Positions 36,690 through 47,330 of a stretch of 64,000 nt of DNA are shown piece by piece (positions within the stretch are counted from its first letter, which is position 1; the number at the start of each line of letters is the position of its first letter). Below the pieces are notes generated by a model that saw only the letters and a list, made by a program, of their open reading frames with translations, was not told where the DNA came from and made no database searches. Source of the stretch: Chinchilla lanigera (taxonomy: Eukaryota > Chordata > Mammalia > Rodentia > Chinchillidae); contig NW_004955464.1 in assembly GCF_000276665.1 (NCBI RefSeq), forward strand, positions 11,092,953 to 11,156,952. Reading direction: 5' to 3'. The position numbers and the translations under genes are program-made.

Positions 36690-37500
36690 AGGCTGGAGAC
36701 AGTGCAAATCCCCATCAGAGGGGGCAGTTAAATAATGGCACACCCGTAGAATGGAGTAGTGTGTTGTATAAAAGAGAATAAATCCTATTACAGGGAACTG
36801 TGCCTACCCATGTTTACAGAAATACAGTTTGTAATGGTTAGATCTTGGAAACATACGTATATGTCCATCAACAGATGACTGGATGAGGGAAGTGGGATAT
36901 CTGTATACAATGGAGTACTACACTGCCATAAAGAAGGGCAAATTTGAGAAGTTACAGGTAAAAGGATGCAACTTGAGAACAATGATAAGTGAAATAAGTA
37001 AGACACACAAGCTCAAATATTGTACTGTTTCTCTTAGATGAGAACAAAATAGGGGCTGGGGATTTAGCTCAGCGGCAAATCACACATTTCAGGGTTTCAA
37101 AAACATTGTAATATTTGATCATTTGTTTCATTTATGCTCTGGTTTATCTTAGATTGTTGAAAGGAAACTTTTGTGTTATCTTTTTTTGTAAGAATCTTTA
37201 TTTTTATATCTTGTACTCTGGGTAACTACTTTGAAGATAACAATATGCAGTATATTTAGCTGTTGTTGTTTGCTTCTTTGTTGTGCATTTTTTATAAATA
37301 AAATTTTATAAGAGAATAAAGTTTTTTTAAGTACTGATCTGGACAGAGTTCTGTACGGTTGAGTAAAAACAAGTCAAGGCGTGGAACGGTGCAAGCATTA
37401 TGCTTCCAGCTGTGTCTTTTTTTAGGAGAAAATAATGTACATTATATTGGTTTATCTGTGCAACAAAAATATACAGAAGGATTAATAAAAAACTAATAAC
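36690..37500 (+). mobile_element. Old L1M 3' fragment split by a 527-bp chimeric insertion
   Basis: 36690-36782 and 37321-37500 read as consecutive parts of an L1M ORF2/3' end (the ...AATGGAGTAGTG... region, then ...GTACTGATCTGGAC...). Between them, 36783-37309 is flanked by an exact 11-bp duplication AAGAGAATAAA (36772-36782 and 37310-37320). The insert contains a younger L1 3' piece (about 36800-37050), the first 28 nt of an ID SINE (37052-37079), and about 230 nt of AT-rich unidentified sequence with AATAAA just before its end. Confidence 0.75.
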
Positions 37501-37673
37501 TGATCATCTGCTAAGAAAAGTGGAGAACAAGAATAGAGGGAAGACCCTTCATGGGATACTTTTTTATATTTTTAAAGCCAAGTGCATGCATTCTGTATGC
37601 AACAATAAAATAAATACCTTCCAAGGAACAAGTGAACCAGTAAATAAGACTCAGTATCCAAGAACATAAGACT

Positions 37674-37913
37674 AATAAAAATCTGTGCTGGGGCTGGGGA
37701 TTTAGCTCAGCGGCACAGCGCCTGCGTGGCAAGCACAAGGTTGTCAGTTCAATTCCCAGTACCGGAAAAAAACCAAAAAAAAAAAAAAAAAAAAAAAGAA
37801 AGAAAACAAGCTGGGTAATAATAGCTAACATTGGCAAGCACAAGGTTGTCAGTTCAATTCCCAGTACCGGAAAAAAACCAAAAAAATAAAAATAAAAATA
37901 AAAACCTGTGCTG
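37674..37913 (+). mobile_element. ID-type SINE with duplicated 3' half, flanked by target-site duplication
   Basis: A full ID SINE (37691 to about 37798) is followed by about 37 nt of other sequence. A second copy of only its 3' half follows (37833-37896), sharing the block GTTGTCAGTTCAATTCCCAG. The whole composite is flanked by AATAAAAATCTGTGCTG (37674-37690) and AATAAAAACCTGTGCTG (37897-37913). Confidence 0.85.
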
Positions 37914-39387
37914 CGTGCTGAGCACTTCCTAGGGGCTCCAGCCTGAAGACAGGAATTGGTGCCTGCGATACACAGTGCACGGTTATGGAAGCCAGACCTA
38001 GCGGGGCCTGTGTCTCGGCAGCCCATTGGGCAGGGAGTTAGGCAGATCCACCAGCCAGGACTGCACCTTCCGATTCCATTCCTGTCCTTCTGTCTTTGGC
38101 ACCCTCGCTCCCTTGGACCCACCAAACCTGCGTTGAAAGCAGTCATTCTTGTCAGTCACCTCGGCTGGACAGGGTCAGCACGGACAGGAAGGGAGTTTCT
38201 TAGCAGCAGGTCCTCCCTTCCTTTCCTTTAAACCCCAACCCAGAGCCGGCTCCTCCAGGAAGCTGCTTTGGTGAGCACACAAAGCCCAGCCTCTCCCAAC
38301 CTGGGGAGAAGACTGACAGGGGTGCTGTGTCTCCTCCCAGCAGGGTTCAGGCCTTTTACCTCTCACTGTTCTCAACCCCCTAACCCCCACATCCAGCCTC
38401 CAGAGAAAGGGCAGTTCTGGCCACACCGCCCAGGGAGCAAGACAGCAGAGAGAGGACACACAGCCTCTATCTGGGAAGGCCCCAGTCGGGCAGGGTAGGA
38501 AATCTTCATTGCCAGTTGCTTTCCCACCCAGGCAGAGAGAATGGGGCATATTCTCTGTTTCTCAAGGAGGTAGGCTGAGGTGAGGACAGAGGCGCCAACT
38601 GGCTAGTGACCAGGTAACCTAGCAGCTCCCTCCTCTTGTAACGCGCTCTGCACACTACATTGCCATCTGCCAATATTTGACTTTTCTGAACTGGCTCAGT
38701 GTCTGATTCATCTCTGAGTCCCTAGCCAGGGAGGAGAATAGGGCTTGGCAAAGCCAAGGAGCCTAGAGTTAGGAATTACCATGAAGGGCAGAGAAAGAAA
38801 AGGACGTGCCTGAAAAGTGGCCTAGTTCTAGACCTCAGGGTTCCTGTCTTCAGCCTAGCACCCTTTCCTCAATTTCCCTCTTGCAAAGTAGACCACCCAT
38901 TCCAAACCTGTGTGCAGTGGGGCAGCTACCAAGAAGCGGGAGGAAGATGGAAGATCTAGGAGCTGGGAACTACACTCAGTTTTCCTGTTCTGCACAAGTT
39001 TGCTTCCCGTTGGAGCAAGTGCCTCGCAGGCGCCAGAATCTGCCTCTCCACCAGCCCCAAATAGCTTCCAGACAATCCTGGCTTCATTCCAATCATTGCC
39101 TTTTCAAATCAGGTACTTAAAAGGTGGCCAATAGGTGGCGCTTTTATCACCAGAAAAATGGAAGTAAAGTAGGAGGATGGAGTATAGGGAAAGAGGAGGC
39201 AGTGTAAGGAGGAAGTCGAAAAGGGAACCTTAAAGGTGAGGAAGCAAAAAGCCTGCCACTTAGCTTGGGAAGATACCTTTCCAGAACAGAACTGTGGGGG
39301 TGGAAATATTGGGGTGAACTGAGGAAGGTTATTGATGCCTGGTTTTTTACATACAAGTTTCTACCTCCACTCACTTCTTCCTTACAA

Positions 39388-39528
39388 GAAGAATGACTTT
39401 GGAGTCAAGTCCCAAATCAGTCACTTGGCAGTGTGTCCTTGCTAAGTCGCTTGACTCATGAGCACCAGTTTTATCATCTGTAAAGGCAATGATCTGCACC
39501 TCCTATAAAGGAGAGCTAATAATTCTAA
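39388..39528 (+). repeat. MIR fragment
   Basis: ACTTTGGAGTCAAGTCCCAA, CACTTGGCAGTGTGTCCTTG, CCAGTTTTATCATCTGTAAA follow forward MIR. Confidence 0.8.
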
Positions 39529-39584
39529 TAATGCCACTTGTGCATCTCAGAAGTAAACTGCACTTGGTGTCTTTTTGTTGTTCT

Positions 39585-39692
39585 GTTTTGTTTTTGTGGT
39601 TTGAGACAGGGTCTCCTTGAATTCATGGCAATCCTCCTGCCTCAGCCTCCCGAATGCTGGGATTACAGGTGCGCACCACCACGCCCAGCTAG
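39585..39692 (-). mobile_element. B1-type SINE, truncated
   Basis: Reverse B1: TTTGAGACAGGGTCTCC, TCCTCCTGCCTCAGCCTCCC, GGGATTACAGGTGCGCACCA. Confidence 0.88.
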
Positions 39693-40319
39693 TGTATTTC
39701 TGTATTGCACACATGGATTCAACTTGCTGGCACTGTGTTTTGCTGGAGAACTTGCATCTGCTTTCATATGTGAAATTAGATTGTATTCTGTGGGCTCACC
39801 TCTTCATCAGGTTTTGATAGCAAGTAAACTTGGCTGACTTTCGTTTCTTCTGTGTTCTGGAATGACTCATATAACTAGAAAACTAGGTTCCTTGGTGGCT
39901 CCCTGGAGTTGACAGGTGAACAGGCTGGCAGAAGTGCCCTCTGGCTGGAGCAAGGGGTGATTTCTCCTGACAGTGTTTCTTCTGTGTTCCTGGATTTAGT
40001 GAGATCCCTTTCTCCTAAAGTCAGTCAAGCCAGACCAGGACTCTCTGCCAGACAAATGACCACCCTAAGCTTTTGAGATCAGCATGAGGCTATTATTAAT
40101 GAGAAAGTGTGCAGCCTCAGTGAATTCAGAGGATTTTAGCCAGTGACTGATTCTGTGGTTTTGTTATGTCTAATTTTCTCCACCTCTACCAAACTACCAT
40201 CCTTCTCTACCTGAATACTACAGTACCTGAATAGTACAGTAGTCCTTTAACTGGTCTCCTTAATACCATCTCCATGGTGTACCTAAGGCTATGAAATTTC
40301 CTCTGAATACAAGTTTGGC

Positions 40320-40355
40320 TATATCTGTCTATCTGTCTGTCTATCTATCTATCTA
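40320..40355. repeat. (CTAT/CTGT)n microsatellite
   Basis: Short run of CTAT and CTGT tetranucleotides. Confidence 0.9.
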
Positions 40356-40397
40356 CGTACTGTTGAGAATCAAACCCAGGAAGGCAAAAGTTCCACT

Positions 40398-40647
40398 ATG
40401 GCTGGCCTTGGTGGGGTACACCTGTAATCCCAGCTTTTGGGAGGCTGATGTAGGAAGATCACCATGAGTTCAAAGCTAGCCTGGACTACATAGTGAGTTC
40501 AAGGCCAACCTGAACTACGGAGTAAGACCCTATCTCAAAAAACAAACATGGGGGCTGGGGATATAGCTCAGTGGCATAAGCACCTGCCTGGCAAGTGCAA
40601 GGTCGTGAGTTCGATCCCTGGTACCGCAAAAAAAAAAAAAAAAAAAG
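40398..40647 (+). mobile_element. B1-type SINE (40398-40548) followed by ID-type SINE (40551-40647)
   Basis: Complete B1 with duplicated GAGTTCAAGGCC block, immediately followed by a well preserved ID SINE (GGGGCTGGGGATATAGCTCA, GTGAGTTCGATCCCTGGTAC) with an A18-20 tail. The ID copy may have inserted in the B1 tail. Confidence 0.92.
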
Positions 40648-40910
40648 TTCTACTATGAACTATATCCTCACCCTTCTCCTGCAGATTTTGTGCTGTTCTC
40701 ATTGTATTAGTTTATAAATAATCCATAGTTATAACTCTTCTAAGCAAAGAATCATTTATTTAGATAAGCATTTTTACCTTTTTAGCTCCTTCATTTGATG
40801 TGTGATCCAAGAATATAGTCTTACAAATGTAAGAATTTATGAAAAACTTTAAATGCTGTTTTCACTGCAGTAAGAGTCCAGCAAAATAGTAAAAACAAAA
40901 AAATTTAAAC

Positions 40911-40986
40911 TGGGCGGGGGATATAGCTCAGCGGCACAAGCGCCTGCCTAGCAAGTGCAAGGTCCTGAGTTTGATTCCCAGTACCC
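40911..40986 (+). mobile_element. ID-type SINE without A tail
   Basis: GGGCGGGGGATATAGCTCAG, then GAGTTTGATTCCCAGTACC. It ends in CCCCATATG with no poly(A). Confidence 0.9.
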
Positions 40987-42196
40987 CCATATGTAAACCA
41001 TATTTGAGGATCATCTAAATGACTTCTTTATAACAGAAATCTGGTGAAGTATTCATTTGCACTTATTGTCAAGCAGTGCCACTTTAATCTTGAGATGAGG
41101 CAAAAAATAAAGTAAATTTTATAAGTAACGGGCCAGTCTGTGGGTGGCCCACTACATGAAGAAATGTTTCCAGTTTGTTCAAAAGAGAAGGGGAGGTTTT
41201 GTCATCGCATAGCTCAAGACAGGCCAAACCCCAAAGAGCTACTGTGGAGAACTGAGTGCCGGGCTTATGTGGCAAGTAGCTTAGTTTTAGCAAAACAGTA
41301 TCTTCCTTTACATATGAGTCATGCTACGAACTCAAACTTGGGTTTTATTCCTGCTTGAGTTTCATTTATAAAAGATTTCAGCAGTTACATACGAAAGAGA
41401 AGCCTGAAGAATTTGTAACAGCACATACCGAGTAACATCATTTAACAATTTAAACTCAACACTGAAGGTCCACAGAATTTTTTTCCTTTAAAAGTAGACA
41501 GTAGTAACCTCTTGTATCTTGCAAAATCCTGCCCCTGCCGCTCTACTTCCAGGTTCTCTCAGAGAAGCACGTGGACAGAAAGCAACCCTGCCTCTAGGTG
41601 GAAGAGTTTCTGTACTGCTCGTTTTTTTCTTCCCCAGGTAACTACCTGCCTTCCTAGGTCCTACCCCGAGCTCTGAAAGTTCCCTGAAGGAGCTTCTGTG
41701 TTGTCAGTGTCCATGCCAGGGGGGTCCTTTTTGTATGTACCCAGTGTGTGCTCCATGTGCTGGGTTTCTGTTGACTCCTTTCTAGTTGGATCCAGGAGCC
41801 CCTTGTATCATCCTGGACCCTAAAAAGCCACTCTTCCCATGTTCCAAGCCCTCCTAAGTCTGGATGCAGCCCCCGTCCAGGGACCCTCCTGCCGGCCTTC
41901 CTCTTATGAGGCATTCTCAGCAGTCTCCCTGCCCTCATCCTGGTACCCAGACGCACCCTGGCACTGAGCCATCTTCCTAGCTTCCCTGCAGGTAACACAC
42001 ACTGAACTGAGAAAATACCTCCCATTCCCAACACCCTCCCTGCCCACACCCCCATGAAGTCTACAGAAACACAGCTTCAACTCAGATATTTCATTGTCAA
42101 AGTGTATGCTTAATTTCTCATGCTAAAACAATCACCTTTGTTTAAAATGTAGTTTCCAGGACAATTTGCCTCTACTGGAACAGGGGAAGACACCAA

Positions 42197-42197
<1 letters not shown>

Positions 42198-42234
<37 letters not shown>
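42198..42234. repeat. A37 homopolymer
   Basis: About 37 consecutive A residues following ACACCAAC. No SINE or recognisable retrocopy precedes it directly, so it may be an orphan retroposon tail. Confidence 0.95.
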
Positions 42235-42236
<2 letters not shown>

Positions 42237-42752
42237 AAACTAGGACATCCAGGAAGCAAAAGATTCAACACAGGATAGAGATGGAGGGAATTCCCACGAT
42301 AACCATGAAGGGAAATTCCAGGCCCACATCTTTAGGGCAGACAAGAAAAGGCATCAGTCCAAGTTGGAGCTCGAGGATGGAGTAATCTGGGAAAGATGCG
42401 CCCAGGAAGGCAAACCACAACCACCAAAAGCAATGATGGATTTCTTGGTAAGTTTGACTTCACAAAAAGTTTACCATGGTGCCACTGGAAGGTATGGGAA
42501 GATTTAGCGGTGCGTACAAAGGAAGCTGAGCAAAAGGGGGAAAGAGAGTATTAACTGAAGGAAAAGTCATAAGCTGCATACGAGAAGTTGTAACCACAGT
42601 ACACTAGTAAACTTACCAGAGAACAGTGTTCTACAGTAATAATAGTGTAAATGCTAAAAACTGATTTAGCGAAAGATTAGTGACTTGGGTGGGAATGGAA
42701 AGTAATGGAGATTTTAGAGATAACTGATTATCCTAATAGAAACTTAATCATT

Positions 42753-42846
42753 AGGGCTGGGGGTGTAGCTCAGAGATAAAGGGCATGTCTAGCAAACTTG
42801 AGACCCTGGCTTCAATCCCCAGCATCATAGAAAAGGAAAAAAAAAA
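42753..42846 (+). mobile_element. ID-type SINE abutting the 202-bp duplicate
   Basis: GGGCTGGGGGTGTAGCTCAG, GGCTTCAATCCCCAGCATC and an A-rich tail running straight into the duplicated segment. Confidence 0.88.
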
Positions 42847-43048
42847 AGTCCTAGGGAGAAGTTTCTTACAGGAGTCCAGATAAACTCAGGCACAGAGGCC
42901 TGCTGATTTACTTTATTGCTGATTTACTTTATCTGACAAGTCGACACTACCTCAGACCTGGTCCTTACTACATGGAGCTCTCTCTCACGCTCTCAGGACC
43001 CTCCGCGCTGACACCGGACACTATTAACCACATACAACTGCAATCCAG
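42847..43048. repeat. 202-bp duplicated segment, copy 2
   Basis: This is the near-identical partner of 29471-29672, differing at two internal positions (GAGCTC versus GAGATC, and CTCCGC versus CTCTGC). Its left edge directly abuts the A-rich tail of an ID-type SINE, which copy 1 lacks, and its right edge diverges after AATCCAG. Confidence 0.95.
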
Positions 43049-43191
43049 TTTCAAGAGAGAGGAGAAAAAGCATAGGAATATGGAAGTATATTCCAAAAGA
43101 AACAGGATGAAAGCAGATGCTCAAAGGGAAAAATGCAGGATTCCTAAGAGTGAGGCAAGATACCACTGTATGACTTTTCTATATGACTTTG

Positions 43192-43327
43192 GTTTTGTTT
43201 GTTTTGTTTTGTCTTTTTGAGACGGCTTCACTTTGTAGGCCAGGCTGGCCTTGAACCCTCAGTGATCCTCCTGCCTCAGCCTCCTGAATACTGGGACTAC
43301 AGATGTGTGCCACCATGCCTGGCTTGC
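43192..43327 (-). mobile_element. B1-type SINE
   Basis: Reverse B1 with TTTG-rich tail, TAGGCCAGGCTGGCCTTGAA, ATCCTCCTGCCTCAGCCTCC and GTGCCACCATGCCTGGCT. Confidence 0.9.
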
Positions 43328-44164
43328 TATTTGACTTGTAAGATTAAGGATTGTGTGCTTGTTTTGATTTAATAAAAATAATAATTAATCATTTAAGATG
43401 TGTTTTCAGGTTAAAATGACTTCCAGATTTCTATAAGCATGAAGGGGCAAGTATTTGTTTAATACTTCTGAAGGTTCCATATAGACTATTTTCTACCCCA
43501 GAAGAAGATAGAATATTAAAATCTCACTTTTAGATGAAAAGTGCTTGCTGCTTTTTAAAGACAGAGTTGAATTAGATTTTCACTCTCATTTTGGTTTTTT
43601 CAACATCTACCAAAGTGTCAGAGTTTTTAGAACACTCTTAGGACATAGTTACTCTGGGGATGCAAAGTATCTCTTATTTGCATCTCTATTGGGCACAAAG
43701 ACTGGTACACAGCAAGCCCTTGATGTTGGATAAGTGAAAATTAAAGAGGCATTTTAAAACATTGTTCTGATTTTCTAGCTCAGCAGTGAGCTTCCTGCAG
43801 TCCCTCTCTCCCTGTCCTGTGAGCCACTAGAATTCTGGGGACCAGGACCAGCACGGTAGCAACAGAAAGGGAATTCAGAGTTCAGGAAACATCTTTTGGT
43901 TTCAGGGCAGGAACTGGGTCCTTCCCTCCAGTGAAAGCTTCTGGATTTATCAACAGGTGCTCTAAGGCAGGGGGAGCAGAAGTTGGAGCAGAAATCAGAG
44001 CAGAAGAAAGGCATCCAGGTCTCTGTGGTGCTCTACTTCTTACTGACTTTTGGCTATTCCCTGAGCCCAGGGAAGAGTGGTTTTCTCAACCAATGAGTAG
44101 GAAAACCGCCTCCATTTCACTGTGTGTAGGGTGGGGTGGGGTGGGGGATAATGAGGAATAAGAC

Positions 44165-44332
44165 CTTCGAGCTTAACTACATCCCCAGCCCTCTTTTGTG
44201 TTTTATATTTTGAGATAGGGTCTCTAAGTTGCTAAGGTGCTCAGGCTGGGCTCCACTGTGTGATCCTCCTGCCTCAGCCTTCCAGACTGGGAGGATTACA
44301 GGCATGAGCCACCTCACCCTGCTCTTTTCACA
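44165..44332 (-). mobile_element. B1-ID composite SINE
   Basis: Plus strand reads AACTACATCCCCAGCCCTC (reverse ID head), then GAGATAGGGTCTCTAAGTTG and TCCTCCTGCCTCAGCCTTCC (reverse B1). Confidence 0.8.
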
Positions 44333-45102
44333 AGTTACTATGAGAACTACAAGTAAGAAAGGAGAGGAATGTCCAAGTATTGTCCATTTGATCATCACTG
44401 GTTAAGTCAGGCACAGTGCTAGGGATTTATTTGTTCGGTCACTCATCAATATTAGGTGAAATGATGCTGTGGGCCAGAAAAGTGTACCCTTGCTCAAAGC
44501 AGGTAACAGCAGGGAGAATGGGGCATCGAAGGCGCTTTCTACCACACTGTGCACACTTCCTTCCCTTTCTTCTCTTCCCAGCTGCCTGCTGTGCCCCCTC
44601 ACCCTGTCTCACTGCCCTGGAGCTTCAGATGCCTATATCTAGGAGAGGTGCATCGGGCATGAAAAACAAGCAAAACCATCCATCCTGCCTTCTGCATGTA
44701 ATGATTCCCTTCCCTGCCCTTCCTGACCCTGAATTCAGGCTCAACTGGACCGGGAGCCATGGGCCAGGAAGCTTGGAAAAGCCTGATGCTTAGTGTTTGG
44801 GTCAGTCCCTGAGAGCAAACCAGGGCCAAAGGCCAGTTCCTCCCTTCGCTCTTCAACCCAGGTCTCTGTTTAGTGCTGCCCTGTCCTTGGTGCTGTGGAC
44901 AGTCAGGAACCAGCTCTGGTCAACGCTGCCCTGTGGCACAACGCAGCAGGGGAGATACAATACAGGCATAACTGACCAACGCGCAGTCCAGCTCTAGAAG
45001 CGCAGAGCGGGAGGTGTGCTCTGCAGCTTGGTCTTGCGCCTCATAGTAGGAGCTTTGCTCTTTTGGACTGAGCCCCTGCCTGGACCCTGTAGCTTTGCTC
45101 CA

Positions 45103-45248
45103 GCATTGTGTGCAGACCAATCACCTGGGAATTTTGTTAAACTGCAGAATCTAATGACCCAGTGGGTCCGGGGTGGGGCCCGAAATCCTGTACTTTTAAC
45201 AAGTTTCCGAGCGACATAGTTATGTGGCCCGTGCTTTAGGGAATCTAG
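45103..45248. mobile_element. MER5-like (hAT-Charlie) non-autonomous DNA element
   Basis: CCAATCACCTGGGAATTTTG, AACTGCAGAATCTAATGACC, GGGTGGGGCCCGAAATCC and TTTTAACAAGTTTCCGAG follow the MER5 consensus as I recall it. Confidence 0.75.
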
Positions 45249-45299
45249 GGCACTTATCTCATTTCTCTGAGCAGTGACAACTGGATTAACGCCACCTCC

Positions 45300-45388
45300 C
45301 AAATGGCCTGTAACTCTATGAGGCAAGGGATTTTGCCCATTCACTGACGAATCCCCAGTGCCTAGCACAACGCTTGGCACACAGGGCT
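45300..45388 (+). repeat. L2-like 3' fragment
   Basis: GAGGCAAGGGATTTTGCCCA, ATCCCCAGTGCCTAGCACAA, GCTTGGCACACAG match the L2 3' end layout. Confidence 0.7.
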
Positions 45389-45558
45389 CTCATCCCCAGG
45401 AGCTGGGAACGATCCTAAGCTAGCAGCACCACCACCACCCAAACGCATTCACATGAACATGTGCACACACATCCATCCCATCCCTACCGAGCTTGAGATG
45501 TTTTTGACATCTGATTAGGCCTACTATGTGCACAGCTATGGCTTATGCCTGCATCAAT

Positions 45559-45706
45559 TTTTTTTTTTTTTTTTTTTTTTTGATGTGGAGGTCTCACTAT
45601 GAAATGCATGCTGGCCTTGAACTCGATGATCCACCTGCTTCATCCTCCCGAGTGCTCGGATTACAGGCGTGCACCACCAGCGGAGGTTCAACACCAGGTG
45701 GCATTC
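45559..45706 (-). mobile_element. B1-type SINE with T23 (poly(A)) tract
   Basis: Long T run, then GGCCTTGAACTCGATGATCC and GGATTACAGGCGTGCACCA in reverse B1 order. It lies just beyond the probable FOXE3 3'UTR end. Confidence 0.88.
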
Positions 45707-45765
45707 CATGATACAAATTCACCAGCTGTCCCCCAATTCACCACCAGCACACCAAGCCCCTTCTG

Positions 45766-46283
45766 TTTAATTAAATCAGCTTTAATTAAAAAATAAGAAT
45801 ACCTTGGTGAGTCCTATGTTTTCCAGAAGACTGGGCAGACAAGGGGTCCAGTGACACACCCCACACCCTGCTCAGTCAGGAGCTCCTGGTGTGCTCGTCT
45901 CCAAGATCTAGAACTGTCCGCAGGGGCTGGCGAAGGGCAGCCAGTGAGGCTATGCGGGAGGGGAGCTGAGGACAGCCTGTAAGTGCGGGTGGGTGGGGTG
46001 GGGACAAACGGGAAACGAAGGAAGACCGGCAGCGAAGTCTAATCAGAAGTCTGATCTCGAATGTGCTGGCAAAACAGTAAATGGGCAGCTGGAGACCGGA
46101 AGGAAGCACCTGGGCTGGGGGCTCTGCTGGTGGAGGTGTCGGGGACCACTGACAGCGCGGCGCGGGGCAAAGCGAGGGCTCCCGGGTAGAGGAAGGAGAC
46201 ACCAAGGGCTCGCAAACTGGGAGGGTCGCCTCGGTCCGACGGCGGCACGGGGAGGGCAGGGAGGGCTTCAGCAGGTGCGCGCA
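45766..46283 (-). other. FOXE3: Probable FOXE3 3'UTR
   Basis: The sequence downstream of the FOXE3 gap is single-copy and GC-rich to about 45880. It then reaches an AT-rich end with ATTAAA-type signals on the minus strand (TTTAAT on the plus strand near 45767 and 45781). A minus-strand B1 SINE begins just beyond, at about 45705. The assignment as UTR rests on position and on the absence of the FOXE3 C-terminus; the cleavage site is uncertain. Confidence 0.45.
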
Positions 46284-47233
46284 NNNNNNNNNNNNNNNNN
46301 NNNNNNNNNNNNNNNNNNNNNNNNNNNNNNNNNNNNNNNNNNNNNNNNNNNNNNNNNNNNNNNNNNNNNNNNNNNNNNNNNNNNNNNNNNNNNNNNNNNN
46401 NNNNNNNNNNNNNNNNNNNNNNNNNNNNNNNNNNNNNNNNNNNNNNNNNNNNNNNNNNNNNNNNNNNNNNNNNNNNNNNNNNNNNNNNNNNNNNNNNNNN
46501 NNNNNNNNNNNNNNNNNNNNNNNNNNNNNNNNNNNNNNNNNNNNNNNNNNNNNNNNNNNNNNNNNNNNNNNNNNNNNNNNNNNNNNNNNNNNNNNNNNNN
46601 NNNNNNNNNNNNNNNNNNNNNNNNNNNNNNNNNNNNNNNNNNNNNNNNNNNNNNNNNNNNNNNNNNNNNNNNNNNNNNNNNNNNNNNNNNNNNNNNNNNN
46701 NNNNNNNNNNNNNNNNNNNNNNNNNNNNNNNNNNNNNNNNNNNNNNNNNNNNNNNNNNNNNNNNNNNNNNNNNNNNNNNNNNNNNNNNNNNNNNNNNNNN
46801 NNNNNNNNNNNNNNNNNNNNNNNNNNNNNNNNNNNNNNNNNNNNNNNNNNNNNNNNNNNNNNNNNNNNNNNNNNNNNNNNNNNNNNNNNNNNNNNNNNNN
46901 NNNNNNNNNNNNNNNNNNNNNNNNNNNNNNNNNNNNNNNNNNNNNNNNNNNNNNNNNNNNNNNNNNNNNNNNNNNNNNNNNNNNNNNNNNNNNNNNNNNN
47001 NNNNNNNNNNNNNNNNNNNNNNNNNNNNNNNNNNNNNNNNNNNNNNNNNNNNNNNNNNNNNNNNNNNNNNNNNNNNNNNNNNNNNNNNNNNNNNNNNNNN
47101 NNNNNNNNNNNNNNNNNNNNNNNNNNNNNNNNNNNNNNNNNNNNNNNNNNNNNNNNNNNNNNNNNNNNNNNNNNNNNNNNNNNNNNNNNNNNNNNNNNNN
47201 NNNNNNNNNNNNNNNNNNNNNNNNNNNNNNNNN
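46284..47233. other. Assembly gap (950 N) inside FOXE3
   Basis: This is a run of 950 unknown bases flanked by very GC-rich sequence on both sides. It removes all but 97 nt of the FOXE3 coding region. Like the FOXD2 gap, it coincides with a GC-rich forkhead exon, a common sequencing drop-out, and says nothing about gene integrity. Confidence 0.99.
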
Positions 47234-47330
47234 GGCCGGGCTCAGCCGCGGTGAGCGGCGAAGGTGGCGGCCCCGACGGCGCGACCGAGGGCAGGGCGGG
47301 GAAGCCCGAGAAAGCGGCGGGTGGGTCCAT
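46284..47330 (-). CDS. FOXE3: Forkhead box protein E3, 5' part readable, rest in assembly gap
   Basis: FOXE3 is a nuclear forkhead transcription factor needed for lens epithelium survival and proliferation and for anterior eye development. The readable part begins with [20 protein letters not shown] and continues [12 protein letters not shown] (32 residues, 47330-47234) before the Ns. This matches the N-terminus of mammalian FOXE3. The ATG sits in a good Kozak context (GCCATGG). Human FOXE3, as I recall it, starts six residues earlier (MAGRSD). Here that upstream codon is AGG (47348-47346), so the start at 47330 is used. The forkhead domain and stop codon fall within the gap: a 290-319 aa protein would end near 46390-46460. 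The sequence left of the gap has no FOXE3 C-terminus (expected to end ...LERYL) and is taken as 3'UTR, so the given left boundary is only the gap edge. Confidence 0.93.

Noticed and set aside
45876..46283. FOXE3 coding sequence continuing left of the gap
   Set aside because: The frame stays open by chance, but the sequence has no resemblance to the FOXE3 C-terminus and a normal-length protein would end inside the gap.
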